Shown piece by piece: positions 22,293 through 34,099 of a stretch of DNA of 64,000 nucleotides (position 1 is its first letter; every line of letters starts with the position of its first letter). Location of the stretch: NCBI GenBank assembly GCA_947069175.1, contig CAMTDV010000022.1:37475476-37539475 (forward strand), in the 5' to 3' direction. A program made the position numbers and the translations under genes. The notes under the pieces were generated by a model. That model was not told the DNA's origin, made no database searches, and saw only the letters and a list, made by a program, of their open reading frames with translations. The DNA comes from Scalesia atractyloides (taxonomy: Eukaryota > Streptophyta > Magnoliopsida > Asterales > Asteraceae).

Positions 22293-23084
22293 GTTTCGAG
22301 AGACCTGAGAGCGATGCCGATGACTTCCGTTCATGACCTGTGTGTTGCGAGTAATATAGAGTACGGAGATTGAGATCTAGAGTTCATGACATAGATAAAT
22401 GACGTACATCGAGAGGTTCAGTGTTGGATGGATTTAAAGTTAAAGTTTCTTGAATATTGCTATTAGAGTTTAAATGTCTGATTAGTTTTCTTTTCCATAT
22501 GTAATTGTTAGTATATTAATACTTATTTTTATGAGTTTAAACATTTATTGTTTCAAAACCACACTAGTTGTATAGAAAAACCATATACTCACTAACCATT
22601 GTGTTATACTCAGCAGTGGTTGGCTACCACCAAAAGTGTTTGCTTAACATCTGATGTTATTACTCCATCAGAGGTTAGCAACATCATCAGTGTTTATCTA
22701 ATATCTGATGTTATTACTCTATCAGAGTTTAGCAAACTCATCAGAGGTTTGGCAAGGATTCTATCAGATGCTGGCTCATCAGTAGTTTGACTTTATTTCA
22801 TCATCTAGTATGACTATCTTTTATTTAATAATTTACAAGGTATCTGACACTTTATCAATTTACAATGAATAATGGACAACCAAAGCATCTTAATCATGTT
22901 AGTGTTCTTAAACTCTCTAAATGTTAGTGGTTTGCCGCCTCATAAGCTTGGTTTAAAAATTGGATGCCCAATAATATTGTTATGGAATATCGATCCATCA
23001 CATGGCCTGTGTAATGGTAGGCGGTGGAGTAATAACATTGTTATGCTCACTTAATAGTGACCTAAGAATGTTGTCCACCTCATC

Positions 23085-23405
23085 ACTGGTTGGCTACCAC
23101 CAACAATGTTTGCCTAACATCTGATGTTATCACTGCATCAGAGGTTAGCAACATCATCACTGTTTGTCTAGCATCATCAATGTTTGCCTAACATCTGATA
23201 TTATTCCTTCCAAACTACCACTGATCAGAAACCACTGATGACAAACCACTGCTAACACACCAACAGTAGTTGTATAGCAAAACCACTGATGTTATACTCA
23301 GCAGTGGTTGGCTAACACCAACAGTGTTTGCCTGACATCCGATGTTACTACTCCATCAGAGGTTAGCAACATCATCAGTGTTTTTCTAACATCTGATATT
23401 ATTCT
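23085..23405. repeat. ACCACTGAT / CAGCAGTGGTTG repeat unit (representative of a family)
   Basis: The unit contains AAACCACTGATG, CACCAACAGTAGTTGTATAG, CAGCAGTGGTTGGCTA, GTGTTTGCCTAACATCTGAT and CTCCATCAGAGGTTAGCA in that order. Related units are at about 225-395, 19690-19900 (partial), 21050-21230, 22550-22790 and 24520-24760. Confidence 0.8.
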
Positions 23406-23516
23406 TTTACACCTTGTTTTATACATTTCATAAATTATTTGGAGTTAATAATAATACGTGATTAAAGGAATTTTATTATAGTTTTGGTGTTTAGAGTTTG
23501 TGGCATTTTGGCATTT

Positions 23517-24720
23517 TACAAGCAATTAGAGAAATAATGTATTTTATTAGCTGAAAATTAGATAACAAACCACAGAAAATGACACCAAAAAAGATATACA
23601 GAAGACAAAAAATAAAAAAATGCTAATCCAATTTCTCATCCAAATCTTCATTGCCATCAATCTCTTATTCTTGAAGTTTTTGTCCCCTGAACCTTTGAAT
23701 TCCTTAGATAGGTGCCAATTTCCCTACAAAGTTGAAACGCCCAGCTCTAGACGAAGCTGATCAATCAACACAAAATATGGCGTTTTAGGTTTTGGTGCCA
23801 TCTTTTCTTGTTTGATTTGTGAAGTAGTTTTGTGGAGGGTGGAGACATAGATCGATGCCATTTTTGTGGATGCTATTCTTCTTTGGTGTGAGTGTGTGTG
23901 GGTTTTTCGCTTTGATGATATTTGGCCATCATCATCATGCTCATCCCACTCTCTATCTTTTAAATGGAGTCTAAAATAGCGTATACACTGGCATATGTCT
24001 CTCCTTCTCATCTTCCTCAAGAACAGAGTAGACAAAATGACATATCACAATCATTTTTCTGTTCGCCTTGGGGATTTGTCCATCTCATTCAAAAAAATCT
24101 TTTACAACACACAGCTTACAGGTTTGCCATCGGTTGTTTTGAACTTTTTGGCGCTTTAAATTGAACAAGGTGCGGTTTATCTCAATAAAATTCTGCTGAA
24201 CTAGATGGACAACATTGTTATGCTCACTTAATAATGGCCTAAGAATGTTGTCCACCTCATTCAATGAGACATTATGAAGAAAAAACTAATGTTATAAGAA
24301 GCGAGGTTTGCCATTAGGTATTTGGTAAACTATGGCATTTGCTTTTGGTGTAATCAATGGAAGGGCCTGAGGTTATTCATATATGATGTTTTTGGCGCGT
24401 AGTTTGGGCGGGAATTGTCTATAAGTTACTGTTCGTTCAGTAATAAAGATGGCACGTCCCATCATTAAGTTATGTTTTGTTCAACTTTATCTGTTAAATC
24501 TGCAACTTGTAATCCTATCCACTGGTCAGAAACCACTGATGCAAACCACTACTAACACACCAACAGTAGTTGTATAGCAAGACCACTGATGTTATACTCA
24601 GCAGTGGTTGGCTACCATCAACAGTGTTTGCCTAACATCTGATGTTATTACTCCATCAGAGGTTGCCGTGTTTGTTTAACATCATCAATGTTTGCCTAAC
24701 ATCTGATGTTATTCCTTCCA
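23517..24720. repeat. Duplicated block, copy 2 (partner 20037-21230)
   Basis: Colinear with copy 1. In this copy the WPSSSSYASHP-type stretch and the small minus-strand exon are both recognisable, but neighbouring frames differ. Confidence 0.85.
23547..23723 (-). pseudogene. Exon-like piece with C-terminal membrane segment, copy 2
   Basis: After an acceptor-like ACTTTGTAG the - strand reads LSKEFKGSGDKN, LMAMKIWMRNWIS and a hydrophobic tail ending VVCYLIFS and a TAA. Its differences from copy 1 are single substitutions that leave the frame open and the tail hydrophobic. Upstream in another frame is a possible ATG reading MAPKPKTPYFVLIDQLRLEL (about 23805-23745). Confidence 0.35.
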
Positions 24721-24877
24721 AACTACCACTGATCAGAAACCACCGATGTAGACCACTGATGACAAGGGCCAACATATCATGAATAAGAAAACTAACTTAA
24801 GTACTATACAATATATCACAAGACGACTGATAAACTAACGGTAAACGAGTATCCTATTGTAAATCGCCACTCTCGCC

Positions 24878-24916
<39 letters not shown>

Positions 24917-24918
<2 letters not shown>

Positions 24919-25380
24919 GGAATGTTTATTTGAGAAGAAATTTAATGTGAGAAGAAAAAGAAGAAAGGGCATAATGGTAAAACATTAAATAATTTGTACC
25001 TCCTCTCGTTAATAAAACAAAAACATTATATCCTACACATTTGAAAATTTATCCTACATATATCTTATATTTATCGGAATTTACCTTACACACATGTAAA
25101 AATACCGTACACATTTCAAAATTTATCCTACACATACTAAAATTTATCCTACACATACCGAAAATCGTCCTTCATCATAAATTCTTTATCTTGTAAAAGT
25201 ATTAAAAAAGGAGTTATAGGTTTAATTAATTAGCTAATTAATGACAATTATAAATTTACCTATATGCCCTTTTTCATAATATTAAATACACACATTAATA
25301 AAGTAAATGGAGAATTCCTATTGGTTTAAAAGTTATTCTCTTTATTCTTACAAAATTTTTCTTCTCATATGACTCTCCAC
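24917..25380. mobile_element. MITE-like insert between (TA)n tracts, 464 bp
   Basis: Starts GGGGAATGTTTATTTGAGAA and ends TTCTCATATGACTCTCCAC. The termini are imperfect inverted repeats over about 24 bases (GAGAAGAAA shared), flanked by TA on each side within long (TA)n runs. No ORF. The interior has repeated TTATCCTACACAT-like phrases. A TA target suggests a Tc1/mariner-type or other small DNA transposon. Superfamily not determined. Confidence 0.5.
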
Positions 25381-25384
25381 TATA

Positions 25385-25390
<6 letters not shown>

Positions 25391-25415
<25 letters not shown>

Positions 25416-26114
25416 TAAGAAAAGTAGTTTTTAATCTTAAACATTTTCACCCAAAACTTATATATAATCATGATTAAAGTTCCTAATGATTTTTAATCAA
25501 AATAATCTTAAGTTAAACACACTTTAATCATGACTAAATTTTAGAAAAATTTTGCCATAGTTTACCCTAAACGATGAACTTTTCCCATGTTTTATAAACA
25601 TGATTTTATATACTTTTCATTTCAACAATTTTTCCAATTGTCCAAAATAACAATATAAACTTAAAATCTTAACATGAAGCATTATGAACTTGTATGTAAT
25701 CTTGTTTAGTTCAAAAATCATGTTTGAAAGTGTGTTTCATCTTTACTTCACTTAACATGTTCATGTAACATTTTGGTTATACAAAAGCTTATGTAAACTT
25801 TGTTTACATATTTTTAAAGACTTCATTTTTGTGACATGATTTTTATGTTAATCTATGTATTAAATGTTTCATAAAAATATTTTTAAACAAGATTACGAGT
25901 TCATAATATTAATGTTAATGGATCTTGCTAGATCGAAATATACATGTGTTTAGATCATACTTTTAAATATGATGATGCAAGATCAAGTTTACTACATAAT
26001 CATAACTTCAAAGATTATCAAGAATCATCAAATATAACATATAACATATAATCATATTAGTTTGTTTAGTTTTTGTTAGTATTTCATGTGAGTTTTAGAT
26101 AAGCTTCAAGATGA
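25391..26114 (-). repeat. Remnant of the 3' LTR of Gypsy-2
   Basis: Matches the middle part of the Gypsy-1 LTR (about 2785-3490): the phrases TGATCATCTTGAA and AAACTATGGCAAAATTTT appear in the same order. The LTR start and the polypurine tract are missing: LTR-interior sequence begins right after the pol stop. Positions 24764-24916 beyond the MITE are not clearly alignable. Confidence 0.65.
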
Positions 26115-26540
26115 TCACTTGTACAGGTGAGGGTATTTTCTTTTCATTCCGTCTTTTCGTTCCCAACTGAACTCGGGTCCGCGCTTCGAGTTCCAACGGA
26201 CCTGACTAGTCTGATACGACTCCTCCTCGTTTTCTGAACTTTCGAATCCAAGACCTCAACAGGTTCTTCGATGAATGGAGTTTGTTGTCTATACTGATTT
26301 CATCCGCGAGAATAATAAGTGATTCGTCCGAAAGGCACTTTTTAAGGTTTAACATGTGAAAAATGTCATGGACATTATTTAGTGTTTCTGGTAATCTTAA
26401 TTTGTATGTGACAATTCCAATCTTTTCCAAAATCTCATAAGGTCCTATGTACCTCGGGCTAAGCTTTACTTGCTTACCAAATCTAGGTACACCTTTCCAA
26501 GGCGAGACTTTTAACAACACTTTGTCTCCAACCTCGAAAG
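26115..26540 (-). pseudogene. Integrase C-terminus and chromodomain-like tail of Gypsy-2
   Basis: Reads LLKVSPWKGVPRFGKQVKLS, then YIGPYEILEKIG, LPETLNNVHDIFHMLNLKKC, and, after a frameshift near 26210, VRWNSKRGPEFSWERKDG and KRKYPHLYK with a TGA at 26115-26117. Apart from the frameshift, the block is well preserved. Confidence 0.8.
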
Positions 26541-27640
26541 ATAACGGTCTGCGGCGTTTATCCGCATAGCTCTTCTTTTTGTCCCGAGCCGCCTTAATAT
26601 TTAAATATTTTATTAGTAGTCTCTTGGACTAACTCTGGACCTATCATTTGTTTTCACCCATTTCCGGCCAGCATAGCGGGGATCGACACTTACGACCATA
26701 TAATGCTTTCAAATGGGGCAGCTTGAATACTTGTGTGATAATTGTTATTGTATGAGAACTCCACTAAAGGCAAGTGAGTATCCCAATTTCCACCTAGTCC
26801 ATCACACAAGCACGAAGCATGTCTTTTAAGGTTTGAATTGTGCGTTCACTTTGGCTGTCAGTTTGAGGATGAAAGGTCGTACTTAGATCTAAGGGGATCC
26901 AAAGACCTTTTGAAAAGATTGACAAATTCTTGATACAAATGACCATCTCGGTCAGAGATTATCCACACAAGTACTCCATGTCTTGCCACAATCTCCTTGA
27001 GATCGAGTTCAACTAACTTCTCAGTTTTATCTTTCTCTGTATCGGCGAAAAGTGAGCTGACTTGGTTAATGGATCAACAATTATCCATATCATGTCGTGA
27101 CCATGAGAGGTCCGGGGTAATTTTGTTATGAAATCCATAGAGATCTGTTCCCATTTCCAATTGGGGATTACGGGTTGTTGTAATAATCCTGAAGGTTTCT
27201 AGCATTCGACCTTTACTTTAGCGCATGTCAAACATTTTCCAACATAAGTTGCAATATCACCTTTGATATTAGGCCACCAATAATATTCTTTAGGATCATG
27301 ATACATTTTATCCACTCCGGGATGTATTATGTATTTGGATTTATGAGCTTCATCTAGAATTAGGTTTTGAATACCGCCAAAAAGAGGAACCCAAATTCTA
27401 CTCATGAAGTACAAGGCTCCATTCTCTTTCGGTTCTAGATGTTTTTCCATACCTCTAAGCATTTCTTCTTTAAAGTTTCCTTATTCAGCGCTTCTTGCTG
27501 AGCGTCATGAATTAACATTATTATGAATTGAGTCCTAATGATCGTACTCGTAAGGTCTTAACTCGTTCTTTTCGGCTCGAGGCGTCTGCGACAACGTTCA
27601 CCTTGCCTGGATGATATTTTATCTCACAATCATAGTCATT
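26541..27640 (-). pseudogene. Integrase of Gypsy-2
   Basis: The HHCC domain is open at 27199-27462 (HPGVDKMYHDPKEYYWWPNI, then CLTCAKVK). Core motifs follow in mixed frames: the MDFITKL region near 27140-27115, DRDGHF-type near 26960-26940 and the APFE..LYG region near 26720-26690. Several frameshifts and short deletions are present. Confidence 0.8.
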
Positions 27641-28200
27641 CAACAATTCTAACCAACGCTTTGGCGCATATTCAACTCTTTTTGGTTAAATATATGTTGA
27701 GGCTCTTGTGATCAGTAAAAATTGTGCACTTGTTGCTGTAAAGGTAATAACGCCAATTTTTAATGCAAATACCACTACACCTAACTCTAGGTCATGTGTG
27801 GTAGAGTTTCTCTCAGTGAACTTTTAATTGGCATGATGTGTATGCAATAATTTTCTCTGTTGCATTAATATGCATCCTAACCCTTGATGTGATGCATTGC
27901 AATAAGCTACAAAATCATTGTGCCGTTCGAGAGATATAGAATTGGCGCATCACAAAGTTTGTCCTTAAGCAATTGGAAAGCTGCCCTTTTTGCTTTTCTC
28001 CCCAATCAAACTTCTTATCTTTTTTAGTGAGAGAAGTTAGTGGTTGAGCAACATTTGAAAAGTTCTCAATGAATCTCCGATAATATCTTACTAATCGAAA
28101 AAATTGGCGTACTTCGGTTAGTGTCTTTGGTGCATTCCAATTCTTAATGGCCTCGATTTTAGATGGATCGACATGTATGCCTTTCTCATTGACTACATGT
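27641..28200 (-). pseudogene. RNase H of Gypsy-2
   Basis: Minus-strand blocks for the TDHKSLQHIF-type region (about 27720-27685) and the YCDAS-type region (about 27920-27895, damaged) lie between RT and integrase as expected. Heavily frameshifted. Confidence 0.7.
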
Positions 28201-28974
28201 CTAAGGAATTGAACTTCGTGAAGCTAGAAGTCGCATTTAGAGAATTTTGCATATAGTTTCTCCTTCTTTAACAACTCAAGAATAGTTCTAAGATTATTTC
28301 ATGTTCATCTTGTTTCGTGAATATATCAATATGTCATCAAAGACCACTATCACGAATTTATCAACGTACGGCTTGCACACATGGTTCATTAAGTCCATGA
28401 ATACTGCTGGTGCGTTTGTTAAGCCAAAAGGCATAACAAGGAACTCGTAGTGACCATAGCGAGTTCGGAATGCCGTCTTCGGAATACTTTCTTCTTGAAC
28501 TCTAAGTTGATGATATCCTGGCCTTAAGTCAATCTTCGAATAAAAACTCGATCCTTGAAGCTGATCAAATAAGTTATTGATCCTCGGTAATGGATACCAA
28601 TTCTTGATTGTGAGCTTGTTCAATTCTCGATAGTCTATGCACATCCTAAAACTTCCATCCTTCTTTTTCACGAATAAAACTTGAGCTTCGCAGGGTGAGA
28701 TGCTTGGTCTAATGAAACCCTTGTCCAACAACACTTGAAGTTGTGTGGACAACTCTTGCATTTCTAAAGGAGCTAGTCGGTTAAGGAGATTTCGCTACAG
28801 GTGCGGCTCCTAGAATTAAGTCTATATGAAATTCGAGTTGTCGTTGTGGTGGTACTCTAGGCAAGTTTTCTGGAAAGACTTCAGGGAATTCCTTCAGAAC
28901 AGGGATCAACTCAAGTTTCAGCTCCTTGGCCTTCTTGTCAACTATGTGTGTTAAGAATGTTATACATCCTTTCC
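28201..28974 (-). pseudogene. Reverse transcriptase of Gypsy-2
   Basis: A 155-residue stretch (28761-28294) is undamaged: KGFIRPSISPCEAQVLFVKK, FRMCIDYRELNKLTIKN, YSKIDLRPGYHQLR, VMPFGLTNAPAVFMDLMN and the active-site FDDILIYS. This is the best preserved RT in the window. Upstream of 28761 the frame changes. The element is split just before this domain by the solo LTR at 28980-32043. Confidence 0.88.
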
Positions 28975-28979
28975 ATAAG
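28975..28979. repeat. Target duplication of the solo LTR, left copy (ATAAG)
   Basis: ATAAG here and again at 32044-32048 directly flanks the LTR ends. Confidence 0.9.
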
Positions 28980-31900
28980 TGTCACACCCCGTATTTCCAA
29001 CCAAACACCGGTGGGCCCGGTGGGGAATATAGTGACATAAGTTGATATCATCATAGTCAATTAAACACAGCCCACCGGAAGTCTTGGAGTTTAAATTACT
29101 ATTACAAACCAAATGTTCAAAGTACGAAAATAATATACAGACGGCTTGTAATGAAGGATCCACAGGCGGATCGTAAAATGTACAAAAATGTATAAAAGAC
29201 TTTGGGCAGATCTAAGGATTTGTAAAATCCTCTTATATCACTACCGAGTAGCTTCCAGCCTATTTGTATTGTACCTGCATCCTAGTCGTTTGAAAATACG
29301 TCAGCTTTCGCTGGTAAATACACCACACTTCTCATTTTGAAAACATTTTAAAAATTATATTTAAGTGCATAGGGCACAAATCTTTTATAACTTGGGAAAG
29401 TCAGCTTTGTAACTTTGTTAACAGCTTTACATGTTTGTCAATAAATATGGGGCCTAGTACAGAGACCGAGACATGATTAACGTACCACCACTTATGAACA
29501 CACGAAGGAGTTATCCCCAACTTGTGGGTAAAAATATTTTAGCATTCGTATCTGTTGGGTGTATGCCTACACCCCGTGCTTTGGTCATGGCCATTATCTA
29601 ATGTAATGAGCCAAGGATATCCAGGACGCGGTCGTTAACCCCAGTGTTTAAGTTATCAAACAAAACTTATCAAAACGGAATTTGCGGATTTACTAGCCAC
29701 AATCCGGCATTCGATTGATTCCATTTCCAACCAAGCGGTAATAATTTACCATAACCCAAGCCCGTATAGGGAAAATAAGTCAAGACTATTTACCGAGCTA
29801 GTCTTGATTTAAAAATGCAAGATTTAATATCTCAGTCGTATTCAAAATGAAATAAGTATAGATATCATTTACTGGAAGGCTCTAGTCTGGATTATGGCAT
29901 AAGCTAACCAATTAAAATGCTAACGGTCTTATTTAAGTCTTAGACTTAGACCGACTAACTTAAAGGATAAAAAACGGTACGATACACTAGATTAAGCGAT
30001 GACCAGATAGAATGTAGTTTAAACCCAACAAGTACTTAAGACTTGTATAATATGGGTAAACAATTAACATTCTGGAATTTGAAATTAAATGATAAGGTTA
30101 AACCGTTTCGGTTAATTTTTGTAAACTAATTAGATATACTTAACTGTATGCATGTAAGCGATATCGGGTAACCGGATGAGTCATGAACAACTTCTATATG
30201 TCATTATACTTTAAATAAGTTGTAATATCATTAGGATATCAACTTATATGCCCGTTGAGGTTTTAAAAAGAAACTACGCCTTATAAGGCGTTTTGGACCA
30301 TTAAGTGTCGTATAAAAGGAACTTGCATGTATTCTGATGTTATGATCATAAACATTCTGGAAAATACTTAATTTGTGATTTATTATCAGTAAGAAGTCAC
30401 ACATAAGTGTTATTTATAGTTTAAGACCAAACTATGCACCGAAAGGGCATTTTGGTCATTTGAAAACTATAGTTTACGATAGTATACAAAATCAGTTTAT
30501 GATCAGAATATTAACATCATAATAAGTTAATTACTATAACATATCAGTAAGTAATTCATTCGCAAGTTCATTGTTGGTTAAAACCTGTGCATAAACTCAA
30601 ATTTGACATTTTATAGAACTTGTGCATAAACTCAGATTATGATTATGATCAAGTAATATAACCTCAGAGGGTTATGCTACATTGTATTATGATCATAATG
30701 CGACCATAAATCAAAAGTTAACTAAACTAAGTTGGGTCAGAGTTGAAAGTCAAAGCAGAAGTCAAACTTCACGACTTTCGGTTGCGAACCGACCTTAGGA
30801 CTGAAATTGACGGATCGAACATGTTCCCACATGTTCTAATATTTATTACCAACTTGTTTAAGTGTCAAAAACATGTTTATAACATATATAAACTTAGATT
30901 ATAATATTATAAAATTTGACCGGTTTGACTTTTTAAAACATAAACTTTGACCCGTCAATTGACATAGTAAACTTGATCCTTAGGAGGTGCCCCTTTAAGG
31001 GTTAATACCTTCCTAATTACGATCACTCAGCCATGTTTATTTCGAACAATGGCTGGACCATAATGGTCTTAACCGAAAGTCAAGGCATTTGACGAAAATG
31101 CTTGACCTTTGGCTATTATAAGCCTATAAAAAGAAAAGAGCAGAGATGGAGCACTTACAAGTGATCCAAGGGAAACTTTGAACTCCAAGAGTGTAATAGA
31201 GAGGAGAAAGAGTGAATGAGCAAGGAAATGAGTGAGTTTGAGTGGCTATTTATAGTGCAAGAGGGTGTGTGAAGATGAAGCCAGGTGTTAGAGGTGTCGT
31301 AGGATCTTTACAAGTGTCTAGCAAGGTGTCAAGTGTTGCAAGAGTGTGGCATTTTGCAGGAGAGGGGGCATCTTGACAGAAATTTGGGGTTTTGACACTT
31401 TTAGTCCTTAAGAATAGTTTTATGGATTGTCATGAATTGTCCCTTGACTTATATCCAATGACATAATGATACAACTTGGTCTTTTCGTTCAATACAAGAT
31501 GTATTGAAGAAGGGTATGAATAACCGAACGATAACGGGTGTCACACTAGGTGTTCTTATGACTTATAAGTGTTTACTAGTTTAAACATGAGAGATACGAA
31601 TACTTATGGTTTCATGGGTTAAATCACCCAAGCTAGTAAGGTTTAAGGTTCGGTGAAGATGTGTGATGCTCAAGAATGGTGGATCAAAAGATATCACCTT
31701 AACCGGGAGTTGTTCGGGTCAAAAAATGACTTGGTTATGCAAGGAAATGTAATAATAAAGTCTAGGGGCCTTTGGGTTATTATTTGAAAGTTAAAATGGT
31801 GTAAAAGTGAAGTTCTAGTGGCCCTCCGTAAGCTACGGTCACCGGACCGTAGCTTATGGTTAGTTATAAACTCTAACCAGAAAGCTGGACCTTAGGTTAT

Positions 31901-32043
31901 GTCTGGGACCGTAAGCTACGGTCAGGTTTAAATTTTTTTTGGATTCGTTTAAGGAGTTGAGTGGCTAACTCATTTGAGGTATTATTCGAGGGCATTTTCA
32001 CGTGTCAGTTTATTATCGAACACGAATTTTATGAGGTGTTACA
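28980..32043 (-). mobile_element. Solo gypsy-type LTR, 3064 bp, inside Gypsy-2 pol
   Basis: Bounded by TGTCACACCCCG and GGTGTTACA, with an ATAAG target duplication. On the - strand it starts TGTAACACC and ends GGGGTGTGACA, so its transcriptional direction is minus. A TATA candidate (CTATAAATAG) lies at about 31242-31251 on that strand. Parts match the Gypsy-3 LTR (the AACCTCAG..GGTTAT region and the GGGTCAGA..AAAGTCAAAG region). It has no internal coding domain, so it arose by LTR-LTR recombination. It includes a cluster of CCGTAAGCTACGGTC palindromes at about 31825-31925. Confidence 0.92.
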
Positions 32044-32048
32044 ATAAG

Positions 32049-32460
32049 TACTTTAAGCTTTCATACAAGTGATAACTTGTAGTGGGTTTCGTTCTTCTTA
32101 CCATGAATAAGAAGTGTTTCATTATTAGAAAGAAGAATACGAATGATCTTGTCACAACACACCATTTCGGCTCGGTTATTGGATAACCAATCCATACCAC
32201 TACAATATCGAAACTACCTAATTGGGCGGGTAGTAGGTCGATGTTGAATTTCGTTTTCCAAGCTCTAAAGAGCATCCTCTAACAATTTCACGAGATTCGA
32301 TTACCTTTCATTCACTAGTTCTATAGTGGAAGGAATAGCTAATTTAACAGAATCTAATCTAAGTATATCTTTGAACTCTAAATATATAAAACTATAATCA
32401 ATGCTAGTATCGAATAAAATAGATGCAAAGTGACCACAATAGGATCTTGGTGCGCTTCTC
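32049..32460 (-). pseudogene. Protease region of Gypsy-2
   Basis: ILFDTSIDYSFIYLEFKDIL at about 32420-32360 carries Asp-Thr-Ser where the family has Asp-Thr/Ser-Gly, so the essential Gly is lost. The C-terminal part LLPAQLGSFDIVVVWIGYPI (about 32240-32180) parallels the DVVIGMVWL block of Gypsy-1. It ends at the solo LTR insertion. Confidence 0.75.
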
Positions 32461-33726
32461 AGGATCCTATCACAAAGGCTCGACCTTGATCTGGAGACTC
32501 TTTTGGGCAATCCTTCTTGAAATAGCCGAAATCTCCACATCCATAACAGCCTTGATTGTTTCCCTTCCTGTTTCAGTTTCCATTTCTGCTACCACCTTCT
32601 TTCTTGTCCCCATTCTTACCTCCCTTATTGTTTCCCCAACAATTCGAAGTTGGTGTCCCAAATTTCCACACTTATCACATTTGGTGGTTCGGCATCCACC
32701 ATGGTGATGATATCCACACTTGTTACATTTCAGTGCATTCCCAACATATCCCTTTGGTCCAGTTTTGGTTGTAGCCACAAACGCCTTGCCCCCTTATGTT
32801 GTGGGGGTTTCCTTCTTCTTGTTGTTTAACCCCGATCCTTTCTTGAAATGATAAAATTTTCTCTTTCTTGTCATGTAAAGAAGACTACACATGTGTCTCC
32901 TTTGTTTTCTCAGCACTTTTTCTTGACAACTTATTCATTCTTACTGCCTCTTCGGTAAGACTCACATTAATAGTTATGGCTTCAGTGATTGTAGCCGGAT
33001 GTGATGACATGACCATACTCCTGATCTCAAGGGCCAATCCCTAAATGTAACGTTCAATTCTTTTGAACTCGGGAGTCACCATGTATGGGACAACCCATGA
33101 AGATCATGGAAACACCGAGTATAGTCGTAAATGTCGGCTCCGATCATAGTCAGATTTAGAATTTCGTCTTAACCTTTTCTTGAACAATACTTTTCTTTCA
33201 TCGTTTCTTTCAATCTTTCCCATGTAATAGCATAGGCAGCTGCATCTCCTAATGTTTGTACTTGTAAATTCCACCATGAAAGAGCTTCGTCAACAAACAA
33301 ACCCAAAACACACATAACCGTCTAATTGGAAGTACAGTTACTCATACGGATCACTGATTCCGTCTTTTCAGTGCATCATATAAAAACTACAGCACCGCCA
33401 GTGCCATCAAAGTTTAGTGGCTTGCAATCCAAGAATTGCTTGTAGTGCATCCTGAAATGTTTATTCTCAAAAATTGTCAACAATTATATATTTTTGCAAA
33501 TAAATATTATGAAAATTATTTTGTAAGGTTATGTATAACCAACCGTTCGTATGATTCGGAGCTATCGGTGGGGTTTGAACCCTAGCTTCGTCATCCTTAT
33601 TGGTATGGTTTGTTTTGTGTTGTGTGATCGCTTCAGCCATTTGCTGGTTCAACAAAGCATTAAGTTCAGCTCGTGATGTAGGTAGATGGGTTTAAGTTGA
33701 TGTACATTTCTTCTTTTTGGTGCCAT
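32461..33726 (-). pseudogene. Gag of Gypsy-2
   Basis: An ATG at 33726 reads MAPKRRN and, after a frameshift, LNQQMAEAITQHKTNHTN. The intron lies at 33543-33452 and exon 2 resumes with KQFLDCKPLNFDG. Cys motifs: CNKCGYHHHGGC followed by CDKCGNLGHQ (about 32730-32670), and a third (about 32551-32505) whose His is replaced by Tyr (GCGDFGYFKKDC). Many small frameshifts. Confidence 0.78.
33452..33543 (-). other. Putative 92-nt GT-AG intron inside Gypsy-2 gag
   Basis: Donor G|GTTGGTTA at 33543 and acceptor ACATTTCAG ending at 33452. It sits at the same codon and phase as the Gypsy-1 intron and is AT-rich. Removing it joins the Asn/Thr-rich N-terminus to the GCT..KQFLDCKPLNFDG block. The sequences of the two introns differ, but the site does not. 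Confidence 0.65.
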
Positions 33727-34099
33727 GATCTTCATTATATATTAACATATAGAAGTGATTAGACAAATATTTAAAATAAATATTGTCATTCATGGACTCA
33801 ATTTGAATAAATTACATCATCATATAATACTAGTATATAAAGGTAGGATAAATTTAAATCATCTCTCACGTAAAGCATCCATACTATAATCATCATAACA
33901 TGTACATAATGAATAATAACAAGGCATAGTAAAAGAAAAGCAACTAACTTTTATATATATATATATATTTTCAAATTTATACATCATTTTTTTGAAGAAC
34001 AAAAATAATTCGGAGTTACATCACTCCATATACAAGCTATATATAATACTCAAAACAAAGTAGATACTTTCTTCATGTTGTTCTTCAACGGTCTTTAAG

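Larger units (their letters stand above)
19526..24763. other. Large non-coding repeat region between split gene and Gypsy-2
   Basis: It holds a polypurine-like tract near 19631, five or more ACCACTGAT-type repeat units, a duplicated block of about 1.2 kb (20037-21230 and 23517-24720), three related hairpins, two exon-like pieces on the - strand, and two short possible coding pieces. Its AT content is like that of the neighbouring LTRs. It may be the LTR and flank of the unit that contains the split gene, but I see no second LTR, no primer site and no target duplication to prove it. Confidence 0.5.

Noticed and set aside
28960..29163. Minus-strand ORF of 67 residues
   Set aside because: It spans the solo LTR boundary and target duplication, so it cannot be a real gene.
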